Source of the DNA: Verrucomicrobiota bacterium | GTDB lineage: Bacteria > Verrucomicrobiota > Verrucomicrobiia > Verrucomicrobiales > Verrucomicrobiaceae | DNA: 33,662 nucleotides | Assembly (NCBI GenBank): GCA_963204975.1 | Contig: CAUJJC010000274.1 | Span: forward strand, 1 to 33,662 | Direction of reading: 5' to 3' | Shown: positions 22,175-30,579 of the stretch, piece after piece | Numbering within the stretch: the first letter of the stretch is position 1 | Layout of the letters: every line of letters starts with the position of its first letter | Position numbers and translations under genes: made by a program | The notes under the pieces: generated by a model | The model's input: the letters and a program-made list of their open reading frames with translations, nothing else | What the model was told of the DNA's origin: nothing | The model's database searches: none

Positions 22175-23287
22175 TTAGTCGATACGGTGGAGAAGCGCCA
22201 ACGTTTCGACATGATGTGTTTGGGGAAAGAAGTCAAAGGGCTGGAGGGCATCGACCTCGTATCCAGCATTCGTGAGCGCGAGCAGATCGCGGCGGAGAGT
22301 GCCTGGACTGCATGAGAGGTAGGCCATGCGTTGCGGTCGGCACTCGGTGATGATCCAGGTGAGCACCTCCGGCTCAAGGCCAAGCCGGGGAGGGTTGGCG
22401 TAGATCAGTCGGTGCTCCGCTTCGAAGGGGGCGACGTGTTCGCGAAGCTGGGGCAGGCGCTGGGCGCAGAGTCCACGCAAGACAGCGGCCTGCGGCGCAT
22501 TGAGCTGAGCGCATTCGATGGCCTCGCCATCACACTCGATGCCGACCACGCGGGCCTGGTGTCCAAGCCATCGCTTCATGCTGCCGCCGATGCCGCTGTA
22601 GAGGTCGAGGACCAAGGACTCGGAGTTGGGAGCGAGATGTTGTTCGGCAAGATCGAGTGACTCGGCGTAGAGCGAGGGGATCAGTTGCTGAAAGACACCC
22701 GGCCCATGCCATTTGCCGAGAGCATCCTGCACACGCGACTCGCCCCAGAGCCGATGCCAACCGCGTTTGGCGAACAGGATGCGACCGGTGGCCGGATGGA
22801 GGTTCACATGCAGTCCACGAAGGCCGACAGCATGAAGAGCACTGGTGACCTCCGATGTAAGCCAAGAGATCGCAGGCACGGTCTGACACTTCAGGATGAG
22901 GGTGAGCAGTGCTCCATTCTGAACGATGAACCGAAGCGGCCACTGATCATGTGCGGGCATGGCTTTGGCGAGAATCGCGAAGGTGGAGTTCACCAAGGAC
23001 GACTGCACGGGACACTGCGGGATTGCGATGAAGTCATCGCGAGGCTCCATGCCGAAGGTCCATTTGTGTCCCAGCCATCGGGCGGCGAGCTTGACCTTGC
23101 CCCGGTAGCCCCAGCGTTGTTTGGCGGGCACGCTGCGCACGGCGCGGAGTCGATCACTCCAAGGCGCAAGCGTGCGGCTAAGGAAATCCTGTTTCTGCCG
23201 AAGGCTGTCCTCCATGCTCCAGGAGCGATGTCGGCACGCGCGGCATTCCTGCACGCACCCGGACGGAAGTGGAACCGCATCCTCCAT
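22175..23287 (-). CDS. RlmD/TrmA-family 23S rRNA (uracil-5)-methyltransferase-like protein
   Basis: A 370-residue SAM-dependent RNA m5U methyltransferase. The N-terminal cysteines C11, C15 and C18 (CVQECRAC) plus the later QCPV cysteine form the 4Fe-4S cluster set of this family. The catalytic domain holds LVLDLYSGIGG (SAM motif I), YANPPRLGL, the nucleophile C326 in YLSCSPGTLRRDL, and the base E361 in THHVETLALLHR near the C-terminus. There is no TRAM domain: the protein starts almost at the cluster, as in shorter members such as RlmC. Which uridine it modifies is not readable. The start ATG 23287 is preceded by a weak GAGG. It lies 15 bp behind the HD-domain gene and 42 bp before the NagA-like gene. 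Confidence 0.9.
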   Translation of the reverse strand: MEDAVPLPSGCVQECRACRHRSWSMEDSLRQKQDFLSRTLAPWSDRLRAVRSVPAKQRWGYRGKVKLAARWLGHKWTFGMEPRDDFIAIPQCPVQSSLVNSTFAILAKAMPAHDQWPLRFIVQNGALLTLILKCQTVPAISWLTSEVTSALHAVGLRGLHVNLHPATGRILFAKRGWHRLWGESRVQDALGKWHGPGVFQQLIPSLYAESLDLAEQHLAPNSESLVLDLYSGIGGSMKRWLGHQARVVGIECDGEAIECAQLNAPQAAVLRGLCAQRLPQLREHVAPFEAEHRLIYANPPRLGLEPEVLTWIITECRPQRMAYLSCSPGTLRRDLLALTNAGYEVDALQPFDFFPQTHHVETLALLHRID

Positions 23288-23302
23288 GAACCTCGGTGAC
23301 TT

Positions 23303-24385
23303 TTAAGTCGGACTGTCAGATTGGATCACCGACGGAGCGACGAACCGATGCAGAGGCTCGATGAGGTTCTGCGAGAGCGGACGGGTGCGCTCGAAGATGC
23401 CGGGCGCGATTTCAGCGCTCGTGTCATAGCCACGGCGGAACATCTCGAGCTTGGCATCCAGATTGTCGATGTAGTGCAGCGCGATGGCCTCCGGCGTTTT
23501 GGGGAGAACGGGGGAGCCAAAGGCGAGTTCACCATGATGCGATCCGATCAGGTGCAGCAGGTGCATGCGCACGAGGTCGCTGGCGGGTTCAAGGTGCTGC
23601 CACTCGGCGGTTTCGGGGCGATCCATCACATCGCGCCAGAGTTTGTTCACCAGCTCGAGTCCTAGCGTGATGTGTCCGAGCATCTCGCCGCTCAAGTGGT
23701 AAGGCATGGAGAAGCTGTTCTCCGCATACGCGGTCTCCCAGAGCTTCCCACAGTCGTGAAACAAAACGCCGGTGATGAGCAGGTCCTCGTTGAGCTTGTG
23801 ATACACCGAACACACGGCCGCAGCCGAGCGCATCATCTGGGCGACGTGCTCGACCAATCCTCCGCGACGCGCGTGATGGAACTCGCGCGCGGCTGCCGTG
23901 CGGCGGAATCGTTCACCGAACTTCTCCAGGAACAGATCGGCCACGGCCTTGAGCCTTGGGTCTTTGATGGCTGAGACTCGAGTGGTGATCTCGCCGTAGT
24001 CAGCAGCGTTGGCGAGGCGCTGTTCCTCCGTGCCGCCGAGCAAGGCGTGAATCTCTTCGGGCGTCAGGCGACGAACGGCGGCGTGCTTGGGTTCGAGCCC
24101 ATACTTGCCAGCGTCCACCCACTGGCCCGCGACTTCGATCCACGAGTTGTTGCGGGGCAGGTGTCGCACGGCTTCAAAGGCATGATTGCTGTCAAAGACG
24201 CGCCACAGGAAATTGTCGTGCCCGTCGGTGAGGCGCAGTTCGAAGTAGGGCTTGCCCTGCTGGGTGAGTTTCTCCGAGACGCCATCCACCTGCGCCTGGA
24301 TGCGATAAGGCTGAGGCGTGGCTCCGGCCACCTGCTTGAGCTGGGTGATGGTGAGCAGGTCGTAGTCGATCAGCATTTCTTCCAT
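23303..24385 (-). CDS. OB-fold/HD-domain 3'-5' exoribonuclease-like protein (YhaM type)
   Basis: A 360-residue protein with an N-terminal OB-like nucleic-acid-binding domain (about 25-110: PYRIQAQVDGVSEKLTQQGKPYFELRLTDG, WIEVAGQW) and an HD phosphohydrolase domain (about 165-330). Metal ligands: the first His in GGLVEHVAQMM, H210-D211 in LFHDCGK, the His in SGEMLGHITLG, the His pair in LIGSHHGELAFGSP, and the final Asp in LHYIDNLDAKLE. This pattern is that of YhaM, a 3'-5' exonuclease of Gram-positive bacteria. ATG 24385 is chosen since homology begins with LTITQLKQVAG; an upstream extension to 24601 overlaps the HAD gene and has low-complexity sequence. It follows the HAD gene by 46 bp. Confidence 0.88.
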   Translation of the reverse strand: MEEMLIDYDLLTITQLKQVAGATPQPYRIQAQVDGVSEKLTQQGKPYFELRLTDGHDNFLWRVFDSNHAFEAVRHLPRNNSWIEVAGQWVDAGKYGLEPKHAAVRRLTPEEIHALLGGTEEQRLANAADYGEITTRVSAIKDPRLKAVADLFLEKFGERFRRTAAAREFHHARRGGLVEHVAQMMRSAAAVCSVYHKLNEDLLITGVLFHDCGKLWETAYAENSFSMPYHLSGEMLGHITLGLELVNKLWRDVMDRPETAEWQHLEPASDLVRMHLLHLIGSHHGELAFGSPVLPKTPEAIALHYIDNLDAKLEMFRRGYDTSAEIAPGIFERTRPLSQNLIEPLHRFVAPSVIQSDSPT

Positions 24386-24431
24386 GGGCGCAGTGAAGCG
24401 GAACGTTGTCTTGATGGCGAGGACAATTCCT

Positions 24432-25028
24432 CTATCGCCGACCAAGCCCACGCGGGATGAACACTGCCTCCATGCCTGCCGCCTTGGCCGCATCCAAGCC
24501 GCTCTTGCCATCTTCAAACACGAGGCAGTCCGCAGGATCGACACCCATGCGTTCCGCCGCGAGCAAGAACATATCAGGAGCCGGCTTGCCGCGCTGCACA
24601 TCGCGAGGAGTCACGATGGTTTCGAAAAGGTGAATCAAGTCAGTGGCTGTGAGACATGCATGGACCGTCTCAGGCTCGCTGCCCGAGGCGACCGACATCG
24701 GCAGACGTCCGTGCCAGTCGCGGGCCAAGGCTGCGACGGGCGGCACCGTCTGAATCTCAGGAATGCGTTGATTGAAGATGGATGATTTCACTTCCGCCAC
24801 ACTGTCAGGATCAATGTTGGAGCCGTATTGCTTGTTGAGCAGGATGACGGTGTCCTGCTCGCGCACGCCCGCGAGCGAGTAGAAAAGATCCTCTGTAAAA
24901 TCAAACGGTGCCTTGTGCTGCCGAAGGCTTTCACACCAAGCCACATAGTGCAGAGGCATGGAATCGACGAGAGTGCCGTCACAATCAAAAATGAACGCAG
25001 CAAAGGAGCGCGAGGGGAGTTCGATCAT
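24432..25028 (-). CDS. HAD-superfamily phosphatase, beta-phosphoglucomutase-like
   Basis: A 198-residue HAD hydrolase of subfamily IA. Motif I is FIFDCDGTLVDSM (nucleophile Asp and acid/base Asp two residues on), with a helical cap that follows (VAWCESLRQHKAP, FYSLAG). Motif II is the Ser in SVASGSEPETV, motif III the Lys in QRGKPAPDMFLLA, and motif IV FEDGKSGLDAAKAAGM. The resemblance is to YqaB/beta-phosphoglucomutase-like sugar phosphatases. The end of motif I is TLVDSMPLHY, as in that subgroup. It sits between the tricorn-like gene (46 bp upstream) and the HD-domain gene. A sugar phosphate is the probable substrate (family-based inference). Confidence 0.92.
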   Translation of the reverse strand: MIELPSRSFAAFIFDCDGTLVDSMPLHYVAWCESLRQHKAPFDFTEDLFYSLAGVREQDTVILLNKQYGSNIDPDSVAEVKSSIFNQRIPEIQTVPPVAALARDWHGRLPMSVASGSEPETVHACLTATDLIHLFETIVTPRDVQRGKPAPDMFLLAAERMGVDPADCLVFEDGKSGLDAAKAAGMEAVFIPRGLGRR

Positions 25029-25074
25029 CGCGTTCGCCTAGCGCAAAGCGATGCCTGACGCAAGCGGGCGGAGC

Positions 25075-28000
25075 TTATCGTTTGCTCGGATACTCGGGGC
25101 GCGCAGGCACAGGGCGGGGATCTTTGGCGATCTCGTCCTTCAGATGCTGGATCGCGGCATCGAGCTGGGCGTCGCTGCCATTGAAGGTAGCGTGCGGAAG
25201 GTTCTCCACGACGACATCGGGATCGACGCCTTTGCCCTCCACCAACCACTGCCCTTCGGGTCCATACACACCCATCTCGGCAGCGGTGGCCATGCCGCTA
25301 TCGACCAGCCACTTCTGAGCGCTGAGCCAGATGCCGCCGCCCCAGGTGCGAGTGCCAAAGACCTTGCCAATCTTCAGACGTTGCACGCCGGTGCAGAAGC
25401 CTTCGCCATCACTGGCAGTGCGTTGGTTGCAGATCACGGCGACGTGACCACGGAACGCATACTGCATGTTCCACATGGGCTCGCCCGTGCGGCCCTGGAA
25501 GTAGCTCCATGCCTTGCGCAGCAGCTTCTCGATGATCCACGAGTCAATGTTACCACCGTGATTGTTACGCACGTCGATGATGAGTCCCTGACGGTTGAAG
25601 ACCGGATAGAAGTCGCGAGCCCAGGCCTCGATGTCCTCGCCACCCATGGCGCGGAGATGCACGTAGCCGATCTTACCCAGGCTGTCCTGGTCCACCTTGA
25701 GACGGCGAGTGTATTCCCATTCATCGTAGCGAGTGTCCTCAGCGCTTTCGCCATTCACGGGCTTGACGATGACTTGGCGTGTCTTGTCCCCTGACTTAAC
25801 CTCAACGAGCACCTGCTTGCCCGTTAGATTGCGCAGCAGTTGGTCGGGATGAATGGCCTCCAAGGTGGGCTTGCCGTTGATCTTGAGGATTACGTCACCT
25901 GCTTTGATGTCCACTTCTGGGCGGCCGAAGGGAGTGAGTTGTGAGGGAAAGTCGGGATCAGTTTGATAAACGTGCTTTACCCTCCAGCCTCCCGCATCGG
26001 CATCACGATCAAGGACGGAGCCAAAGGTCGCGACCTCGATCTTGTCCGGCACGTTTCGAGTGTCGCCATAGCGGACGAAGATGTGCAGCGTGCTGAGTTC
26101 GCCCATCATCTCGGAGATCACATCATTGAGTTCATTGCGGTCCGTCACACGATCTACCATCGGTGCGTAGCGAACTTTGATGGCGGGCCAGTCGATGCCG
26201 GACATGCCTTTGTCCCAGAAGTAGTCGCGCATCATGCGCCAGCTTTCGTTGAAGATCTGATGCCACTCCTCCTGCGGATGGATGGGGAAGGTCCAGTTGC
26301 TCAGGTTGACGCTATCAGTGAGGGGAGCGGGAGTGGGGCCATCGCTGCTGAAAACGTAGAAGTTGTCCCCCTTGCGGATCATGATCTTCTTCGTGTCGGC
26401 GGTCAGCTCGTAGTCGCCGATGTCTTCGGCCAAGGTGGCAGGTTTGTGCTTGGGACCAATCTCCAGGCGGACGAGGCTTTTCTTGCTCTGGAAGGCCGTA
26501 GGTTTGCTGGTCCAGAAGAGGTGCTTGCCGCTGCACGAAAGGCTCTTGAAGTTCCCAGGTGAAGCGGGCACCTCGATCAGACGAGTGGTGAGTCCATCGA
26601 TATCGACTTTCACCACAACGGGTGCTTTGGTCTTCGATGGGGTCGATGGTGTGGTTGTTTTGGTCGATGGCTTGGCGGTGTCGTTCTTGGTCTGTTGCTC
26701 GGCAGGCTTGGGCGCGTTGGGCGTCTGGATGTCTGCTTTCGGACGAAGTTGCTGGAGGGCCTGAGCCACGCGCAGTTTCACCAGTTCATCGACGGTGGTC
26801 TTCAGGCGATCAGACATCTCCGGTGCGCGCGTGCTTGTAGTGGTTGGTTCGGTGATCGTTTCGTCTTTGGGCAGGAAAGGGGAACGTAAACCTTTGGTCA
26901 GCGCGAGGGCATAGACCTTGGTCATCTCGGTGAAGTGCGGCTCCGGCTGGCGAGCACCCCAGGGATGGCCAACGAGCGTTCGCATGTCGCGTTCGCTCAA
27001 GAAGTAGAGCCACTTGCCATCGGGCGACCACGCGGGGCTGTGGCTGTCAAAGCGGTCCGTGGTGGCGGTGACGATACTCGCATCGGAGAGACGGAAGAGC
27101 TTGATCTGGGAATACAGATTCGAGGATGCTTCACTGAAGGCGATCCATGCACTGTCTGGCGACCACACATAGTCATTGATCTCGTCCATGCGGGCCTCGG
27201 AGATGAGCCTTGGCTGCTTGGCTTCCAGGCTCATCACCCAGAATTTCGCGTCCTTGTCGCTGTAGGCCAGCCACTTGCCATCAGGCGATACCTTCTCAGC
27301 AAACCGGAAGATCCGGCCATTGGTCGTCACTCGCTCCGGTGCGGACAAACCATTCGCCGGTGCCTTCCAAAACTCGAACTCGCCACTCTCATCGGATTGA
27401 AGCAGGAGGCTTTTGCCATCGGGCACGAACTGAGCCCCGCGGTAGCGCACGCCTTCCTTGCGCGGCAGTTCCACGAAGCGCCCTGTGTCGGTCGGAGCAA
27501 CGAACACCTCACCACGAGATGTGAGAGCTACGCGATCACCGCTGGGCGAAACATGCCAGCTCGTGAGGTAATCGAGAGGCTTCTTGATCCATTGCTCACG
27601 CTCTTGCTCGAGGTCGGAGACGAGACGGATGTCGATCAGCGAATCCTGAGCGCTGGTGATGTCATGCAGCCACAGGTCTGCACCGCGCTGATAGGCGATG
27701 CGTCCACCGTCCAGCGACGGGGATTTCATGTCGAAGTCTTTGTGCTTGGTGTGTTGCTTGAGATCGGTGCCATCGGCTTTGCAGGACCAGATGTTGAGCG
27801 TGCCATCGCGATCACTGAGGAAGTAAAGCCTGCCCTGCCACCACATCGGATCGCGATTGGTGCCGAGGTCCTTGGCATCGAGCTGCACCGCTTCTGCATC
27901 GCCTTGCTTGAAGCGCCAAAGATTCTCCACCCAGCCAGCACGGTAGCGTTTGGTGGTGCTCGATTGCTTGGGAAGCCTGACGAAGAACAGCGTCTTGGTA

Positions 28001-28470
28001 TCAGGATCGAAGACACCGTCACTCGCCTGGGCGAGAGGCAGCACCTTGCGATCATGCGTGGTGGGATCGAGTCCCACCAGTTGAGTGTTAGGCAAGGTGG
28101 AGAACTTGTCCGTGCTGTAGAGCACCTTGCCATCGGGTGTCCACGAGGCGATGCGTGGCGTGCCGCCTTCGAAGGTCTGTCGCTGAGGACGGCCCCCTTC
28201 GGCTGGCATGGTATAGACTTCGCTGATGCCTTCGTAGTTGCCGATGAAGGCGATGGTCTTTCCGTCGGGAGAGAAGTGCGCGAACGTTTCACTCCCTGCG
28301 TGCGAGGTGAGACGCAGGGCGGTCCCGCCTTTCACATCCGCGCGCCACAAGTCGCCTTCTGCGGTGAAGACAATCGCGTTCCCATGAATCGTCGGGTGGC
28401 GATAGTAGCCACGAGGGCTTTCAGCATGAGTGATGGCTGCGACAAAGGCGAGAGCAAGGTGGAGGCGCAT
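25075..28470 (-). CDS. Secreted tricorn-like S41 protease
   Basis: A large exported serine protease of 1131 residues that probably degrades peptides in the periplasm. Signal peptide 1-16 (RLHLALAFVAAITHA). Then two propellers of WD40/TolB-like blades (FSPDGKTIAFIGNYEG, WTPDGKVLYST, VSPDGKWLAYSDKD, WSPDGKWLYFLSERD), a Pro/Thr/Lys-rich linker near 600-620 (AKPSTKTTTPSTPSKTKAP), the tricorn core helix (NESWRMMRDYFWDKGMSGIDW) with the catalytic His in GELSTLHIFV, a PDZ domain (INGKPTLEAIHPDQLL), and the S41 domain with the nucleophile S1020 in RTASDGEG. ADVKGGTALRLTSHAGSE at the start is typical of bacterial tricorns. It begins 72 bp after the TamA-like gene, with a possible hairpin in the gap. 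Confidence 0.95.
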   Translation of the reverse strand: MRLHLALAFVAAITHAESPRGYYRHPTIHGNAIVFTAEGDLWRADVKGGTALRLTSHAGSETFAHFSPDGKTIAFIGNYEGISEVYTMPAEGGRPQRQTFEGGTPRIASWTPDGKVLYSTDKFSTLPNTQLVGLDPTTHDRKVLPLAQASDGVFDPDTKTLFFVRLPKQSSTTKRYRAGWVENLWRFKQGDAEAVQLDAKDLGTNRDPMWWQGRLYFLSDRDGTLNIWSCKADGTDLKQHTKHKDFDMKSPSLDGGRIAYQRGADLWLHDITSAQDSLIDIRLVSDLEQEREQWIKKPLDYLTSWHVSPSGDRVALTSRGEVFVAPTDTGRFVELPRKEGVRYRGAQFVPDGKSLLLQSDESGEFEFWKAPANGLSAPERVTTNGRIFRFAEKVSPDGKWLAYSDKDAKFWVMSLEAKQPRLISEARMDEINDYVWSPDSAWIAFSEASSNLYSQIKLFRLSDASIVTATTDRFDSHSPAWSPDGKWLYFLSERDMRTLVGHPWGARQPEPHFTEMTKVYALALTKGLRSPFLPKDETITEPTTTSTRAPEMSDRLKTTVDELVKLRVAQALQQLRPKADIQTPNAPKPAEQQTKNDTAKPSTKTTTPSTPSKTKAPVVVKVDIDGLTTRLIEVPASPGNFKSLSCSGKHLFWTSKPTAFQSKKSLVRLEIGPKHKPATLAEDIGDYELTADTKKIMIRKGDNFYVFSSDGPTPAPLTDSVNLSNWTFPIHPQEEWHQIFNESWRMMRDYFWDKGMSGIDWPAIKVRYAPMVDRVTDRNELNDVISEMMGELSTLHIFVRYGDTRNVPDKIEVATFGSVLDRDADAGGWRVKHVYQTDPDFPSQLTPFGRPEVDIKAGDVILKINGKPTLEAIHPDQLLRNLTGKQVLVEVKSGDKTRQVIVKPVNGESAEDTRYDEWEYTRRLKVDQDSLGKIGYVHLRAMGGEDIEAWARDFYPVFNRQGLIIDVRNNHGGNIDSWIIEKLLRKAWSYFQGRTGEPMWNMQYAFRGHVAVICNQRTASDGEGFCTGVQRLKIGKVFGTRTWGGGIWLSAQKWLVDSGMATAAEMGVYGPEGQWLVEGKGVDPDVVVENLPHATFNGSDAQLDAAIQHLKDEIAKDPRPVPARPEYPSKR

Positions 28471-28517
28471 GGCGGGTGATGAACGAACGACGAGACAGAT
28501 TATGACCGGAGAAAATA

Positions 28518-28544
28518 GAGATTCCGAGAAACAGAGAGAATCTC
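28518..28544 (-). terminator. Weak hairpin after the TamA-like gene (candidate attenuating terminator)
   Basis: GAGATTC (28518-28524) and GAATCTC (28538-28544) form a 7-bp stem with a 13-nt loop, the first arm reaching into the TamA stop codon. On the minus strand it is followed by TATTTT, a short T-rich run. The stem has only three G-C pairs, so it would be weak and could allow read-through to the tricorn-like gene. Confidence 0.3.
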
Positions 28545-30579
28545 AGAAGGCAAAACCAAAGCCGATGTGCAGAGCACCGAAGTCCTCGCCCTCACGGCGG
28601 TTGAGGTTCACGCCGTAATCGACCCGCAATGGGCCGAAGGGCAGTCGGTAGCGAATGCCGATCCCGGCGGCATAGCGCAGGTCGCTGAAGTTGGGCAGCC
28701 ACTCGCCTTTCTCTGTGCTCAGCGATCCCGCATCCACGAAGCCTGCGAGTTCGAGGTTCTTGGCGATCTCGTAGCTGATCTCGCCGCTCACGGTTTGTGC
28801 CTGAGTGCCGCCAAGCGGTGTGCCATCGCTAGCGCTGGGACCGAGACGACGTTCCTCAAAGCTGCGCACGCCTTTGGCACCGCCGTTGTAGTTGCGCAGC
28901 TCGATGGGCACGTAGCCGACGTCTTCGCCTGCGATCAAACTGGTGACGTGGGCTCCGAGGGCCGTGCGCCACTTCGCTGACAGGGGATGATACCAGGCGA
29001 TGGCGAAGTCGGTGCGGGTGAACGCCACATCGGAGAGATCGCTGAGCGAATCACCGGCTTCGAGTCGCAGGCTGGCGAACCAACCTCGCGTGGGCGATAC
29101 CGGATTGTCCCGGCCCTCATACGTGAAGGCAAATCCCGCCGTGCCCAATTCATAGTAATCGGGTCCAAGCTCCAGGATCGTGAGCGTGTCCGAAGACACC
29201 GAGTTGATCGAGACCAAAGCGAAAGCCTCGGCTGAAACAGTGCGGCTCAGGTCGCGGGAAACCGCTGTCCGAAACGCCGCTGTGTAGCGCTGGTAGCCTT
29301 CGAAGGTGAAGGACTCCGGCATCAGGTCCAACGACAGAGCCCACGGCGAACTGAGCAACGCGGGGTTCTTCCATTGGATGCCAGCGAGGTAACCGAGCTG
29401 TGTGCCCAGGGCCTTCACACGCAGCGTGCCGCCTGAGTTCCAGAAGTTCACGTTCTTGTATTCCAGTCCAAGAATGCCGCCGAGGAAGGTATCGAATCCT
29501 ACAGACATACCAATACTCGAGCGCTTCGCTTCTTCGCCGGTGAAGTGGAGAACCAAGCCTTCGTCATCATCGGGCGTCGGATTCATCTCCAGGTGCTCGA
29601 ACAGCCCCGTATCAACGATCCGTCCGTAAGCAGACTCCATGCGCTTCGAGTCATACTTGTGCCCGAGAGTGGGCCAGAACGCACTGCGGACCAGACGCGT
29701 CGCACCCTTGCTGAGGTGGTTATCAATGTCCAACTGCTGCACATGATGAATGGGGCCGGGCACTACCAAGAAGGTAAGGTTCATGTGGTTGTTCGGTGCC
29801 CTAGCTTCGATGGTGGTCACCTTGGCCACGAACCAGCCGCGTGTTTGCAGTTCGCCCTCCACCTGCCGCCGCATGTTCTCCACGCGGGCCTCGTTGAGCG
29901 TTTGCTCCTCAAGCAACTTCACGGTCTGCTGCAAGGTCTTCTCGATAGTTGCGGGGCAATCCTGCAGCTGAATGGCTCCGACCTTCCATTGATTTCCTGG
30001 CTTGATGCCGACCGAGATGTCGGTGGCTCCATCACTTTGATTGGTGGCAACGGGTGGTTCAACTTCGCAATCGACGTAGCCATGCGAAAGAATATAGCGA
30101 TGCACGAGATCGACTCCCGCAGCGATCTCCTTCTCCACATACGGTGTGTCCTTCGCTGTGCGTCCGATGCGTTCACGAGTGGGCCGCACGAGGTAGCGAT
30201 GCAGCTCCTTCTCATCGAGCCCTGGATTGCCAGGGAAGGTCGTCTTGCCCACATGCTGCTGCACGCCTTCGGTCGCCGTGAGCACGATGACTTTGTCTTC
30301 CAGAGACCACGCCACCGCTCCCGAGAGATAACCGTGCGACTGGTAGTGCTTGCGCACGAAGAACGCGAGGTCGTCCGCAAGCGCCGATGAGGCTTCGGTA
30401 TCTGCTGACTGATCGAGCTGATCTTTGATGATGTCTTCCAAAGGCTTCGTCATCTCCGTGTTCACACCGCGCAGCCGGATCGCGATCTCGTTGTGAGTGA
30501 AGGTGTGGTCTTCGGCATGAACGAATGCAGCCGCCCACATCGCCACAAGCATCAGGTATCGTTGAGCACGAGCTTTCAT
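28543..30579 (-). CDS. tamA: TamA/BamA-family (Omp85) outer-membrane assembly protein
   Basis: A 678-residue Omp85 protein: signal peptide (about 1-22, YLMLVAMWAAAFVHA), then POTRA-like units to about 340 (LADDLAFFVRKHYQSHGYLSGAV, IAAGVDLVHRYILSHGYVDCEV, MRRQVEGELQTRGWFVAKVTTI, MESAYGRIVDTGLFEHLEM), then a 16-strand barrel with alternating hydrophobic strands (SIGMSVGFDTFLGGILGLEYKN) and a terminal strand ALHIGFGFAF ending in Phe. The lid-loop motif VRGF/Y appears as GVRSFEERRLGP. It works with TamB to insert autotransporters or move lipids to the outer membrane. The ATG overlaps the TamB stop by 4 bp. The order TamB then TamA is the reverse of the E. coli tamAB order. Confidence 0.92.
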   Translation of the reverse strand: MKARAQRYLMLVAMWAAAFVHAEDHTFTHNEIAIRLRGVNTEMTKPLEDIIKDQLDQSADTEASSALADDLAFFVRKHYQSHGYLSGAVAWSLEDKVIVLTATEGVQQHVGKTTFPGNPGLDEKELHRYLVRPTRERIGRTAKDTPYVEKEIAAGVDLVHRYILSHGYVDCEVEPPVATNQSDGATDISVGIKPGNQWKVGAIQLQDCPATIEKTLQQTVKLLEEQTLNEARVENMRRQVEGELQTRGWFVAKVTTIEARAPNNHMNLTFLVVPGPIHHVQQLDIDNHLSKGATRLVRSAFWPTLGHKYDSKRMESAYGRIVDTGLFEHLEMNPTPDDDEGLVLHFTGEEAKRSSIGMSVGFDTFLGGILGLEYKNVNFWNSGGTLRVKALGTQLGYLAGIQWKNPALLSSPWALSLDLMPESFTFEGYQRYTAAFRTAVSRDLSRTVSAEAFALVSINSVSSDTLTILELGPDYYELGTAGFAFTYEGRDNPVSPTRGWFASLRLEAGDSLSDLSDVAFTRTDFAIAWYHPLSAKWRTALGAHVTSLIAGEDVGYVPIELRNYNGGAKGVRSFEERRLGPSASDGTPLGGTQAQTVSGEISYEIAKNLELAGFVDAGSLSTEKGEWLPNFSDLRYAAGIGIRYRLPFGPLRVDYGVNLNRREGEDFGALHIGFGFAF

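Noticed and set aside
26935-28479. 514-codon plus-strand open frame opposite the tricorn-like gene
   Set aside because: No domain, no signal; it is the complement of a GC-rich coding frame whose own product is clearly recognisable.
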